Source: Micromonospora sp. WMMD1128
GTDB taxonomy: Bacteria; Actinomycetota; Actinomycetes; Mycobacteriales; Micromonosporaceae
Direction: 5' to 3'
DNA: 64,000 nucleotides
Assembly (NCBI RefSeq): GCF_027497235.1
Contig: NZ_CP114902.1
Span: 3,733,501 to 3,797,500, forward strand
Shown: piece by piece, positions 8,818 to 17,024 of the stretch
Position numbering within the stretch: the first letter of the stretch is position 1
Layout of the letters: each line of letters starts with the position of its first letter
Notes under the pieces: generated by a model
The model's input: only the letters and a program-made list of their open reading frames with translations
What the model was told of the DNA's origin: nothing
Database searches by the model: none
Position numbers and translations under genes: made by a program

Positions 8818-10095
8818 CTAGCGCGACGGTGCTGTCACCGTCACCCCGATCTCGGGAAGGCGAACCGTGCCGTCGGCGTCCGCGTGCCAGCGCCAGCGGG
8901 CGCCGGGTAGCTCGCCGAGCACGATCGCGACCTGCCCGCTGCCCGGCCCGCACGCGGCGAGCAGATGACCCGCCTCCTCGGCCGACGGCGGCTCGGGGAG
9001 GACCACCAGCGCGGTGAGGGCCCGCCGGTGGGCGGCCAGGCGCACCATCCCGTCGTCGGTGCCGGGGCCGCGACCGGTCAACCGCAGGTCGGTCACCGAC
9101 CCCATCCGTACCGCGGTGGAGGGCAGGCCCGGCGCCTCGCCGCACAGTCCCGGCACCGACAACACCGGCAGATCCGGGCGGAACCGCGTCAGGTCGGCGA
9201 GGAGATTCGCCAGGACGTCGATGGCGACCCCGGCGGATCCGCCGATCGCGAGGACCCCGTCGAGCCAGGTGAGGTCCACGAAGAGCGCGCCCTCCTCGCC
9301 GCCGCCGACCCGAACCAGGCAGGGCGCGACCGCGTCGTCGGCAGCAGGGCGGTCGCCGGTCGCCTCCGCGGGGCGCGTCCACATCCCGTCCGTCTCGGCC
9401 TGCCACGGCGTACGGGGCGCGTGCTCCGCGGTCACCCACGCGGTCACCGTGCGCTCGCCGACGCGCAGGGCGTACGCCTCGACCTGGTCGGCGGTCAGCT
9501 CGGCGGCGGCGTGCCAGGCCACCAGGGACCGGGCCCGGTCTGCGGCGAACTCGGCGGAGAGTGCGGCGCGTACCCGCATCCGCTCCTGGATCTGGCGGTG
9601 CCAGCGGGCGTTCTCACGGTATGCGTGGTAGCGGCCCCGCACCCGGCGCACGATCCGGCGCCGGAAGATCACCAGGAGGCTGAGGAGCGCCAGGATCACC
9701 GCGCCGACAAGCGCGGACACCACTTTCCAGGTGAAGTACGAGGGTCCGCCGGTGTCCGGGGCCGACCCGACCCGGCCGAGCCGGACGTCCGGGCCGCTGG
9801 CGTCGGCCGGCAGCAGCAGGATCCACCCGGCGCGGACCTCGCCGGAGTCGGTGAGCGCCCCGCCGTCGCTCTGCGGCCGACCGCGGTTCAGGCCGAGGAT
9901 CTCGCCGGCGCGAGCGGGGTCGCCGAGGGTGCGCTGGGCGATCTGCGGCAGGGAGTCGGGACGCCCGCCGTTGTCCCCGGGTGCGCGTACCACAGCGACC
10001 TTGACGACATCGTCCGCGGCCGCCGGGGCGGCGGCCGGTGCGACGAGGGCGACGGTGAACACCGTGGCCACCAGCAGCAGCATTCGTCGGATCAT
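8818..10095 (-). CDS. LysM-like, membrane-anchored protein of the type VII-like locus
   Basis: This 425-residue protein has a signal peptide (about 1-27, ending AAPAAA). An extracytoplasmic LysM-like segment (about 28-98) follows: SLPQIAQRTLGDPARAGEILGLNRGR then GWILLLPAD. One transmembrane helix lies at about 120-142 (VVSALVGAVILALLSLLVIF). A long cytoplasmic domain of unknown fold completes it. ATG 10095 overlaps the stop of the upstream lipoprotein gene (ATGA). I infer an accessory role in the secretion-like locus from context. I do not recognise the cytoplasmic domain, and it is not clearly EccB or EccE. Confidence 0.75.
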   Translation of the reverse strand: MIRRMLLLVATVFTVALVAPAAAPAAADDVVKVAVVRAPGDNGGRPDSLPQIAQRTLGDPARAGEILGLNRGRPQSDGGALTDSGEVRAGWILLLPADASGPDVRLGRVGSAPDTGGPSYFTWKVVSALVGAVILALLSLLVIFRRRIVRRVRGRYHAYRENARWHRQIQERMRVRAALSAEFAADRARSLVAWHAAAELTADQVEAYALRVGERTVTAWVTAEHAPRTPWQAETDGMWTRPAEATGDRPAADDAVAPCLVRVGGGEEGALFVDLTWLDGVLAIGGSAGVAIDVLANLLADLTRFRPDLPVLSVPGLCGEAPGLPSTAVRMGSVTDLRLTGRGPGTDDGMVRLAAHRRALTALVVLPEPPSAEEAGHLLAACGPGSGQVAIVLGELPGARWRWHADADGTVRLPEIGVTVTAPSR

Positions 10096-11135
10096 CGGGC
10101 CGGGGTCCAACCCTGAGCGGCGGCACTGGCGATGATCGTGTCGGTGCTCTTGTCCGCGACGTTGCGGTAGAGCGGCGATCCGTCCAGGGTCACCTGCCTG
10201 GTGCCGTCCTTGCGGCGCATCCACCAGACCCGGTCCGCGTCGATGCCGTCGAGCTTCACCTTGCCGCCGCTCGCGGCGACCACCGGCTGCCACCGGGCCG
10301 CGCAGGCGCCCGTGCAGTTGCTGGTCGGCGGGTCGGTGACGTCGTCGTCGAAGCGGTAGATCGTCGCACCGTCGTCGTCGACGACGATCGGTCCGGCCTT
10401 GCTCTTCCTGGCGGCCAGCGTCCGGGTCCGATCCGGCGGCGCGGCCTTGACGACCGCCGTGGCGATCAGCGAATCGATCGCCCTGCCGTCGGGCGCGAAC
10501 GCGAACCAGGCGTTGTCGATGCCCTGGCCGTTGAGGTCACCCGGCACGGTGTCCCCGGCGAACCGGTAGGCCGGCCAGCCGCCGATGGTGACCTGCACGC
10601 CGCCGTCCGGCCGCCGGATCGCGCCGATGTCATCGGTCTTCATCCCGTCGACGAAGACCCGACCTCCGGCCTGGATCAGCAACGGCGGCCAACTCCTGAC
10701 GCACTCTCCGGCGCACGTCGAGGTCGGCGGTTCGGCCGAGTCGTCGGCGAAGCGGTACAGGGTGAACCCGGTCACGTCGGTCACGGTCTCGCCGATGGAT
10801 GCCTTGTTCGTGGAGAGCTGGACCCACTTCGCCGGCGCCGGGGCGGTGGCCGTCGAGGGCTGCACGGTGGGCGTCGAGGGCCGCGCGGTGGCCGCGGGGT
10901 CGGCCGGCTCCGCCGTGTCCGAGGGTTTCGTGGTGGCCGCCGGGGGCGCGTCGTCGGCACGGCCGTCGCCGGTCAGGCCGGCACTCGCGGCCGGCTCGTC
11001 CACCAGCTGGATCTCGCCGCCGGCGAGGACGGGTGCCGGCGCCGGGGCGTTGGAGTCGCTGCCCGCGCAGGCGGCCGCGAGGAGCACCACCGCGGCGAGC
11101 GGGACGGTCAGTGCGCGGGCCGGGGTCCAGGCCAC
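10092..11135 (-). CDS. Secreted-repeat lipoprotein (PF03640-type repeats)
   Basis: This 347-residue lipoprotein has a signal peptide ending in the lipobox LAAAC (about residue 24). A Thr/Pro/Ala-rich spacer (about 30-100) follows. Tandem copies of the actinobacterial secreted repeat come next: TLYRFADDSAEPPTSTCAGEC..W, then GWPAYRFAGD, then TIYRFDDDVTDPPTSNCTGAC..W, then GSPLYRNVAD. Each pair has two conserved cysteines. Start GTG 11135 follows GGAGG. The function of the family is unknown; a redox or cell-surface role has been suggested for relatives. It is translationally coupled to the LysM-like gene and divergent from the small helical genes. Confidence 0.87.
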   Translation of the reverse strand: MAWTPARALTVPLAAVVLLAAACAGSDSNAPAPAPVLAGGEIQLVDEPAASAGLTGDGRADDAPPAATTKPSDTAEPADPAATARPSTPTVQPSTATAPAPAKWVQLSTNKASIGETVTDVTGFTLYRFADDSAEPPTSTCAGECVRSWPPLLIQAGGRVFVDGMKTDDIGAIRRPDGGVQVTIGGWPAYRFAGDTVPGDLNGQGIDNAWFAFAPDGRAIDSLIATAVVKAAPPDRTRTLAARKSKAGPIVVDDDGATIYRFDDDVTDPPTSNCTGACAARWQPVVAASGGKVKLDGIDADRVWWMRRKDGTRQVTLDGSPLYRNVADKSTDTIIASAAAQGWTPAR

Positions 11136-11258
11136 GGTGACACCTCCGGATTCGGTTGACAGGTACGGTCTGCACGACCCACCGACCGGTCCGGTTCGGC
11201 GCGAGTGGCACAGCTCACATTCGGTGAACCGCTCGGCGCATCCGATCGTGAAGCGCCC

Positions 11259-11546
11259 ATGGCCAGATCAGACATCGTGGTCCCGGGTGAGGATCTCCAG
11301 CAGGCGGCGGAGGCGATGCGCCGGGTACTGCGGACCATCAACGTGAAGCGGAGTTCCGCGGACTTCAACCGGGTCGTCGGCAGCCCGGTCCGCGAGGCGG
11401 CCGAGAACTTCGAGGACCGCTGGGACGCCGGCCGCAAGCAACTGCGAGCGGAGTGCGACGACATCGTGCAGGCGATCGACATGATCCTCGACGCCTTCAC
11501 CACGGTCGACGAGCAGGGCGGCAACAGCCTGGGCGGCGGCAGGTGA
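11259..11546 (+). CDS. Small helical WXG100-like protein
   Basis: This 95-residue, charged, all-helical protein has the WXG100 size. It has two helices around a central turn and the segment FEDRWDAGRKQLRAECDDI, where Trp sits near the predicted second helix. The canonical W-x-G is absent (WDAG instead), so membership of the ESX family is an inference from size, helicity and neighbours. ATG 11259 is chosen; an in-frame GTG at 11205 would add 18 residues. Its stop overlaps the next start (GTGA), so the two are coupled. Confidence 0.7.
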   Translation: MARSDIVVPGEDLQQAAEAMRRVLRTINVKRSSADFNRVVGSPVREAAENFEDRWDAGRKQLRAECDDIVQAIDMILDAFTTVDEQGGNSLGGGR

Positions 11547-12142
11547 CCGCCGGGCACGCCCCCGGATCGTTCACCATCGAGGTGCCGGACGGCTGGCTCG
11601 ACTACGACCTCGCGGGGCAGGACTTCAGCCGGCAGCAGCGCGAGCTGCGGGCGGCGGCGACCACTCCCGAGCAGCGCAGCGCCGTCGACGACGCGCTGCG
11701 CCAGGCCCGCCGCCTGTTGCGCGCCGCCCGGCAACGGGGTGCCGCCTCCGCGGCCGGACTGATCGCCCGCGACGACGACGGCGGGCTGCTCATGGCGTTC
11801 GTCGGAGTGTTCGGGGTGACCGTCCCGGACGGGGCGCAGCTGTCCGTGGCCGACCTCGCCCAGCAGGTGTCCCGGCCCGCTCGCGTCGACGGTCACGGCG
11901 AGCGCACCGTCACGTCCACGACCATTCCCGGCGTCGGGGTCGTCGCCCGGATCACCGGCACCGAGATCGTCGAGCTGACCGGGTCCACGTCCGCCGTGAT
12001 GGTCGCGATGCACACGATCGTCCCGGTCCCGGCGCAGCCGGGGTCCTACCTGGTGGTCACCGGCATGAGCCCGAACCTGCCGCTCGCCGACGCGCTCCAC
12101 GACGTCTTCGACGCGATCACCGGCACACTGCGCTTCGCCTGA
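11543..12142 (+). CDS. Hypothetical protein of the type VII-like locus
   Basis: This 199-residue protein has no signal peptide. It has an N-terminal beta-rich start (GSFTIEVPDGWLDYDL), a basic helix (about 35-75, rich in Arg and Gln) and a C-terminal alpha/beta domain ending in ALHDVFDAITGTLRF. The end faintly resembles LpqN/LpqT-type folds, but I would not assign it. GTG 11543 overlaps the previous stop. The pair probably acts together with the ATPase encoded convergently downstream, which is inference from context only. Confidence 0.7.
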   Translation: MTAGHAPGSFTIEVPDGWLDYDLAGQDFSRQQRELRAAATTPEQRSAVDDALRQARRLLRAARQRGAASAAGLIARDDDGGLLMAFVGVFGVTVPDGAQLSVADLAQQVSRPARVDGHGERTVTSTTIPGVGVVARITGTEIVELTGSTSAVMVAMHTIVPVPAQPGSYLVVTGMSPNLPLADALHDVFDAITGTLRFA

Positions 12143-12217
12143 CCGCGTGACCGCCTGACCGCCTGACCCCGTCCGACGCCGCTGAGCCGGCCCGACGCCG
12201 CCTGAGCCCGCCCGGGG

Positions 12218-12263
12218 CGTGGGGGCCGGTGGTGCCCGACGGCGCCACCGGCCCCCACGTTTT
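12218..12263. terminator. Bidirectional terminator
   Basis: A perfect 15-bp stem (12218-12232 with 12245-12259) closes a 12-nt loop and is followed by TTTT on the + strand. It sits between the convergent ends of the 199-residue protein gene and the FtsK-type ATPase gene. It is the best intrinsic terminator in the window. Confidence 0.85.
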
Positions 12264-15200
12264 CAGTCCGCCTTCGGCACCTGCACGGCGGTCAGCATTC
12301 CGTCGCCCAGGTGCAGGTAGGCGCGCCCCGGCTGGGCGGCCTGCCCGACGATGCCGCGCGGGATCCGCACACCGATCAGCTCACCGTCGGTGACGCTCTG
12401 CGGCCCGATCAGCAGGCCGGCCCGGTTGCGCTTGAGTTGCGTCAGCCAGCCGGCCAGGCCGAGGCTCAACGCCTCCGCGTTGCCGGCCACCACCAGGCCC
12501 CACCCGTTGCCCGCCGCGCCGCGGGCCAGCATGTTCAGGTCACCGTCGATGTCCGACTGGGCGAGCAGCTCGGCGTCGTCGATCACCACCGCCCCGGTCT
12601 CCTCCGGCATGCTCTTCAGCAACTGCCGGAAGTCGACCGCGGCGACGCCGGCGTCGGTCACCACCCCGGTCACTCCCGGCTGCCCGGCCAGGTCCCGCAA
12701 CGGCGAGCGACGCGGCGCCACCACCAGCAGCCCGGTGCCGTTGGCCAGCAACGAACGGGCCACCGTCAACAACGCGGTGCTACGACCCGACCGGGGCGGA
12801 CCGCCGATCGCGAAGGTCGGGATGTCGACGAAGTCCGGCCCGAGCGGGAGCACCTCGTCGCCGCCCACCCCGACGAAGGCGGTGAGGGCCCGGCCGTTCT
12901 CCGGCGCCATCCGGCGCACCTCGGCGTAGCCGATCAGGTCGGGCAGCGCCGCGAACCGGCGTGGCCGGGCCGCCGCCGGCACCGCCGCGTCCCGGTCGGT
13001 GAGCCGCCTCGCCCCCTCGGTCAGCGCCGCGGCCTGCCCCTGTCCCGTGGTGTCCGGGCCGAGCACCGCGATCTGCGCCTCGGCGTGGTCGGCGATCCGG
13101 ATCGCCCGGCCCGGCCCCTGCTCCGGCGGCACGTCCCGGAGGTTCAGGCCCAACAAGGAGTAGTCGCTGCGGTCATTGAGGCGCAGCACCAGCTTCTCCT
13201 CGGTGGCGCCGGCGAAGCGGCCCGAGCCGAGCACCTTGTCCCCCGCCAGCACGACGTGGACGCCCACCCCGGCGCCGTCGCGCAGCAACCGGGTCAACCG
13301 CTCCAGGTAGCTGCCGTTGTCGTGGGTCGCGAAGTCCCGCTCGAACACCTCGAACCGGTCCACCAGCAGCATCAGGTGCGGCAGCCGCTGCGGCGGCGGG
13401 GCGCTGCGCCGCTGCTCCGCCAGGTCCGCCACCCGCTGTTCGCCGAAGAGCGACTGCCGCCGGGTCAACTCGGTGTTGAACCACGTCAGCATGCGGTCCA
13501 GGCGCTCGGTCTGCAGCCGGTCCACCACCGCCCCGCAGTGCGGCAGGCCGGCCAGCGGCAGGAGCGCGCCGTTACCGCAGTCGATGGCGTAGACGTGCAC
13601 GTCGGCCGTGGAGTGCCGGACGGCCAGCGCGGCGGCCAGACTACGCAGCGCCTGCGAGCGACCGCTGCGGCTGGACCCGATGAAGAAGACGTGCCCGGTA
13701 CGGTCGGCGTCGAACAGCAGTGGCTGGCGGCTCTGCGCGGCCGGCAGATCCACGATGCCGTACGCGACCGCACCCAGGTCGCCCGGCACCGCCGCGACCG
13801 CCGGCTGCGGCACCTCCGCCCACTGAATCACCTCGGCCAGCGGCGGCAGCCACGGGCTGGGCTGCCGTGGCACACCCGTCCGTTCGGTCGCCGCGACGAT
13901 CGCACCGACAAGTTCCCGCAGGTCGGTGTCGGCCACACCGCCGGCCGCACCGCCCGCCGCGCCACCGGCGGCGGCCCGGGCCGGGACCGGGTCGCCCAGC
14001 CGGTTCCAGTCCACGTGGGTGACCTCGACGCGCACCTGGTCGGCCCGCGCCCCCGTCACCGGCCGTCTGCCGCCGATGCGCCCGGCCTGGAACGGCAGCA
14101 GCGCGGCGTACCCGAGACGGGCGTACGCCCGGCCCGGCGTGCGCGGCGACAACTCGCCCGCGTCGGGGGCGTCGATGATGTCCCGGCTCTCGCCTTGATC
14201 CGTGGTCCGCAGCGCGATACGCAGGTTCGTGTTCGCCCGGATGTCCGGGGTCACCGCGCCGGACGGACGCTGCGTCGCCAGCACCAGATGGATGCCGAGC
14301 GACCGGCCCCGCTGCGCGATGTTGACCAGACCGGTGACGAAGTCGGGCAGCTCCCGCACCATCGACGCGAACTCGTCGATCACCAGCACCAGCCGCGGCA
14401 TCGGGGGCATGCTGCCGTCCCGGGACCGGCGCTCCTGGTAGCGGACGATGTCGGAGGCGCCGGCACCGGCCAGGACGTGCTCCCGCCGGCGCAGCTCCGC
14501 GCCGAGCGAGGTCAGTGCCCGTTCCACCAGATGGGTGTCCAGGTCGGTCACCATGCCGACGGTGTGTGGCAACTGCTCGCACTCGGCGAAGGCGCTGCCG
14601 CCCTTGTAGTCGACCAGCACGAAGGTCATCTCGTCCGGTCGGTTCGCCACCGCCAGCGTGGCCACCAGGGTTTGCAGAAGCTCCGACTTACCGGCTCCGG
14701 TGGTGCCCGCGATCAGGGCGTGCGGCCCGTCCCGGACCAGGTCGATCGCGAACCGACCGTCCAGTCCGGCGCCGAGCACCGCCTCGGTGCTCCGCGGCCG
14801 GACCGCCCAACCAGCCTCGATCTTCTCCGGGGTCGGCGGCTCCAGGTCCAGGATGTCGAGCAGACGTGCCGACTGCGGCAGGACCGCGTCGTCTCCGTCA
14901 CCGGCCGCGCCCAACGGCGCCATGCGCCGGGCCGCCCGCTCGTACCAGCCGGCGTCCGGTTCGTCGGCGCGGATGCCGACGACCTGCGCCGCGTTGGCGG
15001 TACGCAGCGAGGCCCCAGCCGCGTCGGACACCACCACGGCCCGGCACTCCTCCGGCAGCAGCCGCTCCTGCGACTCCAGGCAGAGCACGTAGACGCCGAC
15101 CGCGGGCCCGTCACGCAGCAGGGTGACCGCGCCGGGCATCGACCGCAGCCGCCGCGCGCCGTCGAACACGACCAGGATGTCCGGCTCCCCGGTCGCCCCG

Positions 15201-16627
15201 CCCCGCTCGGCGCCGTTCTGCCGGTCACCGGCGGACCTCGCGGTGATCACCCGGTTCAGCTCGGCGATACGCCGCGACACCGACTCGGCGCTGGTGCCGA
15301 TCCGGAGGTACGCCTCCTCGCGGTCCGGGCGGACGTGGGGCAGCCAGCGCAGCCAGGACCAGCGCTGCTCGCCGGACGCCTCGGTGAGGACACAGATGCG
15401 CAGATCGTCGGGGCTGTGCAGGACCGCCGCCTGAGCCACCAGCCAGGGCGCCAGGCGGGCCAGACGGTCCCCGGCCACGCCGACCACGCCACTGCCGCGC
15501 ACGTCGAGGGCCACCGGAACCTGCCCCAGCTCGGGCACGGTGATCCGGCGATGCTCGTCAAGCGCCGGATCCTCCACCCGGACCGCCGACGGCATCGAGC
15601 AGGTGCCGACCCGCAGCGCGAGGAAGTCGTCGTCGCGCCACCGACGCTCCCACAGCCGCTCGCCGGGCAGGGTGGCGATCCGCCCGGTGGAGGCCGGATC
15701 CGGGTAGGCGTAGCGCCGGGCGCGCTGCTCCTCGAGAACGGCCTCGTCGATGTCGGCCCGCACCCGGGCGAGCTTCTCCTCGTACTCCTGCGTCTGCTCG
15801 GCGAAGCTCCGCCGGCCGCGCCGTCTGCTGCCGAACTGGGTCAGCAACGCGCCCAGGGGTGAGACCAACGCCAGGAAGATGAACCGCCAGTTGCCCGTCG
15901 CGAGGATGCCCACCAGTGCGCCGATCGCCGGCATCAGCAACAGCGTCACCAGCGGAACGGGACTCCGGTCCGGCGTGGTCGGCTCGACCGGCAGCCGGAA
16001 CTGCCCGCCCGGGATCTGTGGGAAGAACCGCGGCTGCCGGTTGAACTCCCAGGTGAAACCGTCCGACGCACGGGTCAACGGCGCCTGCATCGGCACCCCG
16101 GTCGCCAGTTCGAGCAGGATGCCGCCGATCGCCACCTGGCGGCCCGGCGGCCACTCGACGGTGCCGTCCAGTGCCCTGCCGTCCATCTCCATCGCCGCCA
16201 CGGCGGTCACCTCGACCGTCCGCTCGGCGGTGACCAGCAGCCGGGCGGCGACCGGCGGCGCATCGCCGGCCAACCGCACCCGGCAGGTGGACGCGCTGCC
16301 CACTTCGTACTCCCCGGGTGGCAGGAGCACGATCCCCCCGGCGCCCGGGCCACCCACCAGTCGCACCTCCACGGCGCCGGCCCGACCGGCCGGCGCTCGC
16401 GCCGGCCGGTTCAGCCCCAGCTCGGCACCCGCGCCGATGCTCGCCTCAGCGAGCGACCACCGCGGGTCCAGCGGGGTGACACCGTGAAAGAGCCGGCCCG
16501 GACGCCCGCCCACGGCACCGGCCAACTCGGCGGTGAACGCGCCCACCGAGGTGCCCGGTTCTGCCTCCACCACCAGCGCCTCGGCAGCCGGCGAGGCGTC
16601 GGACAGCACACTGACATTGAGCCGCAC
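12263..16627 (-). CDS. Type VII secretion ATPase, EccC/EssC-like, with fused ubiquitin-like and FHA domains
   Basis: This 1454-residue protein is the motor of WXG100 secretion. In order it has a ubiquitin-like beta-grasp segment (about 1-80), an FHA-like domain (about 90-185) and two close membrane helices (about 222-262). Three FtsK/SpoIIIE ATPase modules follow. Module 1 has a full Walker A (GTTGAGKSE, Lys647). In modules 2 and 3 the lysine is replaced by arginine (GSSRSGRSQ, Arg990; GPPRSGRST, Arg1282), consistent with the known dominance of module 1 in EccC. GTG 16627 is chosen because AGGAGGAGG lies 6 bp upstream. The FHA plus single-chain layout is closer to Firmicute EssC than to mycobacterial EccCa/EccCb. 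Confidence 0.92.
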   Translation of the reverse strand: MRLNVSVLSDASPAAEALVVEAEPGTSVGAFTAELAGAVGGRPGRLFHGVTPLDPRWSLAEASIGAGAELGLNRPARAPAGRAGAVEVRLVGGPGAGGIVLLPPGEYEVGSASTCRVRLAGDAPPVAARLLVTAERTVEVTAVAAMEMDGRALDGTVEWPPGRQVAIGGILLELATGVPMQAPLTRASDGFTWEFNRQPRFFPQIPGGQFRLPVEPTTPDRSPVPLVTLLLMPAIGALVGILATGNWRFIFLALVSPLGALLTQFGSRRRGRRSFAEQTQEYEEKLARVRADIDEAVLEEQRARRYAYPDPASTGRIATLPGERLWERRWRDDDFLALRVGTCSMPSAVRVEDPALDEHRRITVPELGQVPVALDVRGSGVVGVAGDRLARLAPWLVAQAAVLHSPDDLRICVLTEASGEQRWSWLRWLPHVRPDREEAYLRIGTSAESVSRRIAELNRVITARSAGDRQNGAERGGATGEPDILVVFDGARRLRSMPGAVTLLRDGPAVGVYVLCLESQERLLPEECRAVVVSDAAGASLRTANAAQVVGIRADEPDAGWYERAARRMAPLGAAGDGDDAVLPQSARLLDILDLEPPTPEKIEAGWAVRPRSTEAVLGAGLDGRFAIDLVRDGPHALIAGTTGAGKSELLQTLVATLAVANRPDEMTFVLVDYKGGSAFAECEQLPHTVGMVTDLDTHLVERALTSLGAELRRREHVLAGAGASDIVRYQERRSRDGSMPPMPRLVLVIDEFASMVRELPDFVTGLVNIAQRGRSLGIHLVLATQRPSGAVTPDIRANTNLRIALRTTDQGESRDIIDAPDAGELSPRTPGRAYARLGYAALLPFQAGRIGGRRPVTGARADQVRVEVTHVDWNRLGDPVPARAAAGGAAGGAAGGVADTDLRELVGAIVAATERTGVPRQPSPWLPPLAEVIQWAEVPQPAVAAVPGDLGAVAYGIVDLPAAQSRQPLLFDADRTGHVFFIGSSRSGRSQALRSLAAALAVRHSTADVHVYAIDCGNGALLPLAGLPHCGAVVDRLQTERLDRMLTWFNTELTRRQSLFGEQRVADLAEQRRSAPPPQRLPHLMLLVDRFEVFERDFATHDNGSYLERLTRLLRDGAGVGVHVVLAGDKVLGSGRFAGATEEKLVLRLNDRSDYSLLGLNLRDVPPEQGPGRAIRIADHAEAQIAVLGPDTTGQGQAAALTEGARRLTDRDAAVPAAARPRRFAALPDLIGYAEVRRMAPENGRALTAFVGVGGDEVLPLGPDFVDIPTFAIGGPPRSGRSTALLTVARSLLANGTGLLVVAPRRSPLRDLAGQPGVTGVVTDAGVAAVDFRQLLKSMPEETGAVVIDDAELLAQSDIDGDLNMLARGAAGNGWGLVVAGNAEALSLGLAGWLTQLKRNRAGLLIGPQSVTDGELIGVRIPRGIVGQAAQPGRAYLHLGDGMLTAVQVPKAD

Positions 16628-16653
16628 TTCGATCCTCCTCCTTTCGTCAACAG

Positions 16654-16691
16654 CGGACACGCCCGGCGCGGATGCGCTCCGGGCGTGTCCG
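16654..16691. terminator. Hairpin between WXG100 and ATPase genes
   Basis: A perfect 13-bp inverted repeat (16654-16666 and 16679-16691) with a 12-nt loop and no T-run. It lies in the 85-bp gap after the WXG100 gene and could protect the upstream message, raising the secreted partner above the ATPase. Confidence 0.55.
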
Positions 16692-16712
16692 AGGGGTCTG
16701 CCGCCGCTGCCG

Positions 16713-17006
16713 TCAGCCGAGGCGCGAGCCGAGATCCTGGTCGGTGGAGGCGAACGCCTCCCCGACCGAACGGACGTAGTTGCCGATCCCCTGCAGGCCC
16801 TGGTTCACCTGGTCGAAGCCCTTGGCGAACTCGTCGAAGAAGGGCTGGAACCTCTGTTGTGCGGCCGGGGTGCGATAGCCCTGGGCGAGCAGGTTCTGCA
16901 CCTTGCCGCGCACCTCGACCAGCTTGTCCTGCAGTTGGGTGAAGTCGTTCAGCAACGCTGCCGACGTCTGGGCGGTCTCGTCGCTGTTGACCGCGAAATC
17001 GGGCAT
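16713..17006 (-). CDS. WXG100 family protein (variant turn motif)
   Basis: This 97-residue helical-hairpin protein has the classic WXG100 length and spacing. Its turn reads QGYRTPAAQQRFQPFFDEF, so the Trp and Gly of W-x-G are replaced around residues 43-45. The C-terminal YVRSVGEAFASTDQDL resembles the Y-x-x-x-D/E export signal of ESX substrates. AAGGAG lies 7-8 bp before ATG 17006. It is sandwiched between a large candidate substrate and the EccC-like ATPase, so it is probably a secreted partner or chaperone. Confidence 0.88.
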   Translation of the reverse strand: MPDFAVNSDETAQTSAALLNDFTQLQDKLVEVRGKVQNLLAQGYRTPAAQQRFQPFFDEFAKGFDQVNQGLQGIGNYVRSVGEAFASTDQDLGSRLG

Positions 17007-17024
17007 GGTGACACTCCTTGATCT

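Noticed and set aside
8818..10095. LysM-like protein as EccB or EccE
   Set aside because: It has a signal peptide plus LysM-like domain and one helix, unlike the fixed topology of EccB/EccE, so only a generic role is given.
12311..15862. Long open frame of about 1180 codons on the + strand opposite the FtsK-type ATPase gene
   Set aside because: Low-complexity Arg/Gln/His-rich translation, no domains and no ribosome site. It is a mirror frame of the ATPase gene.
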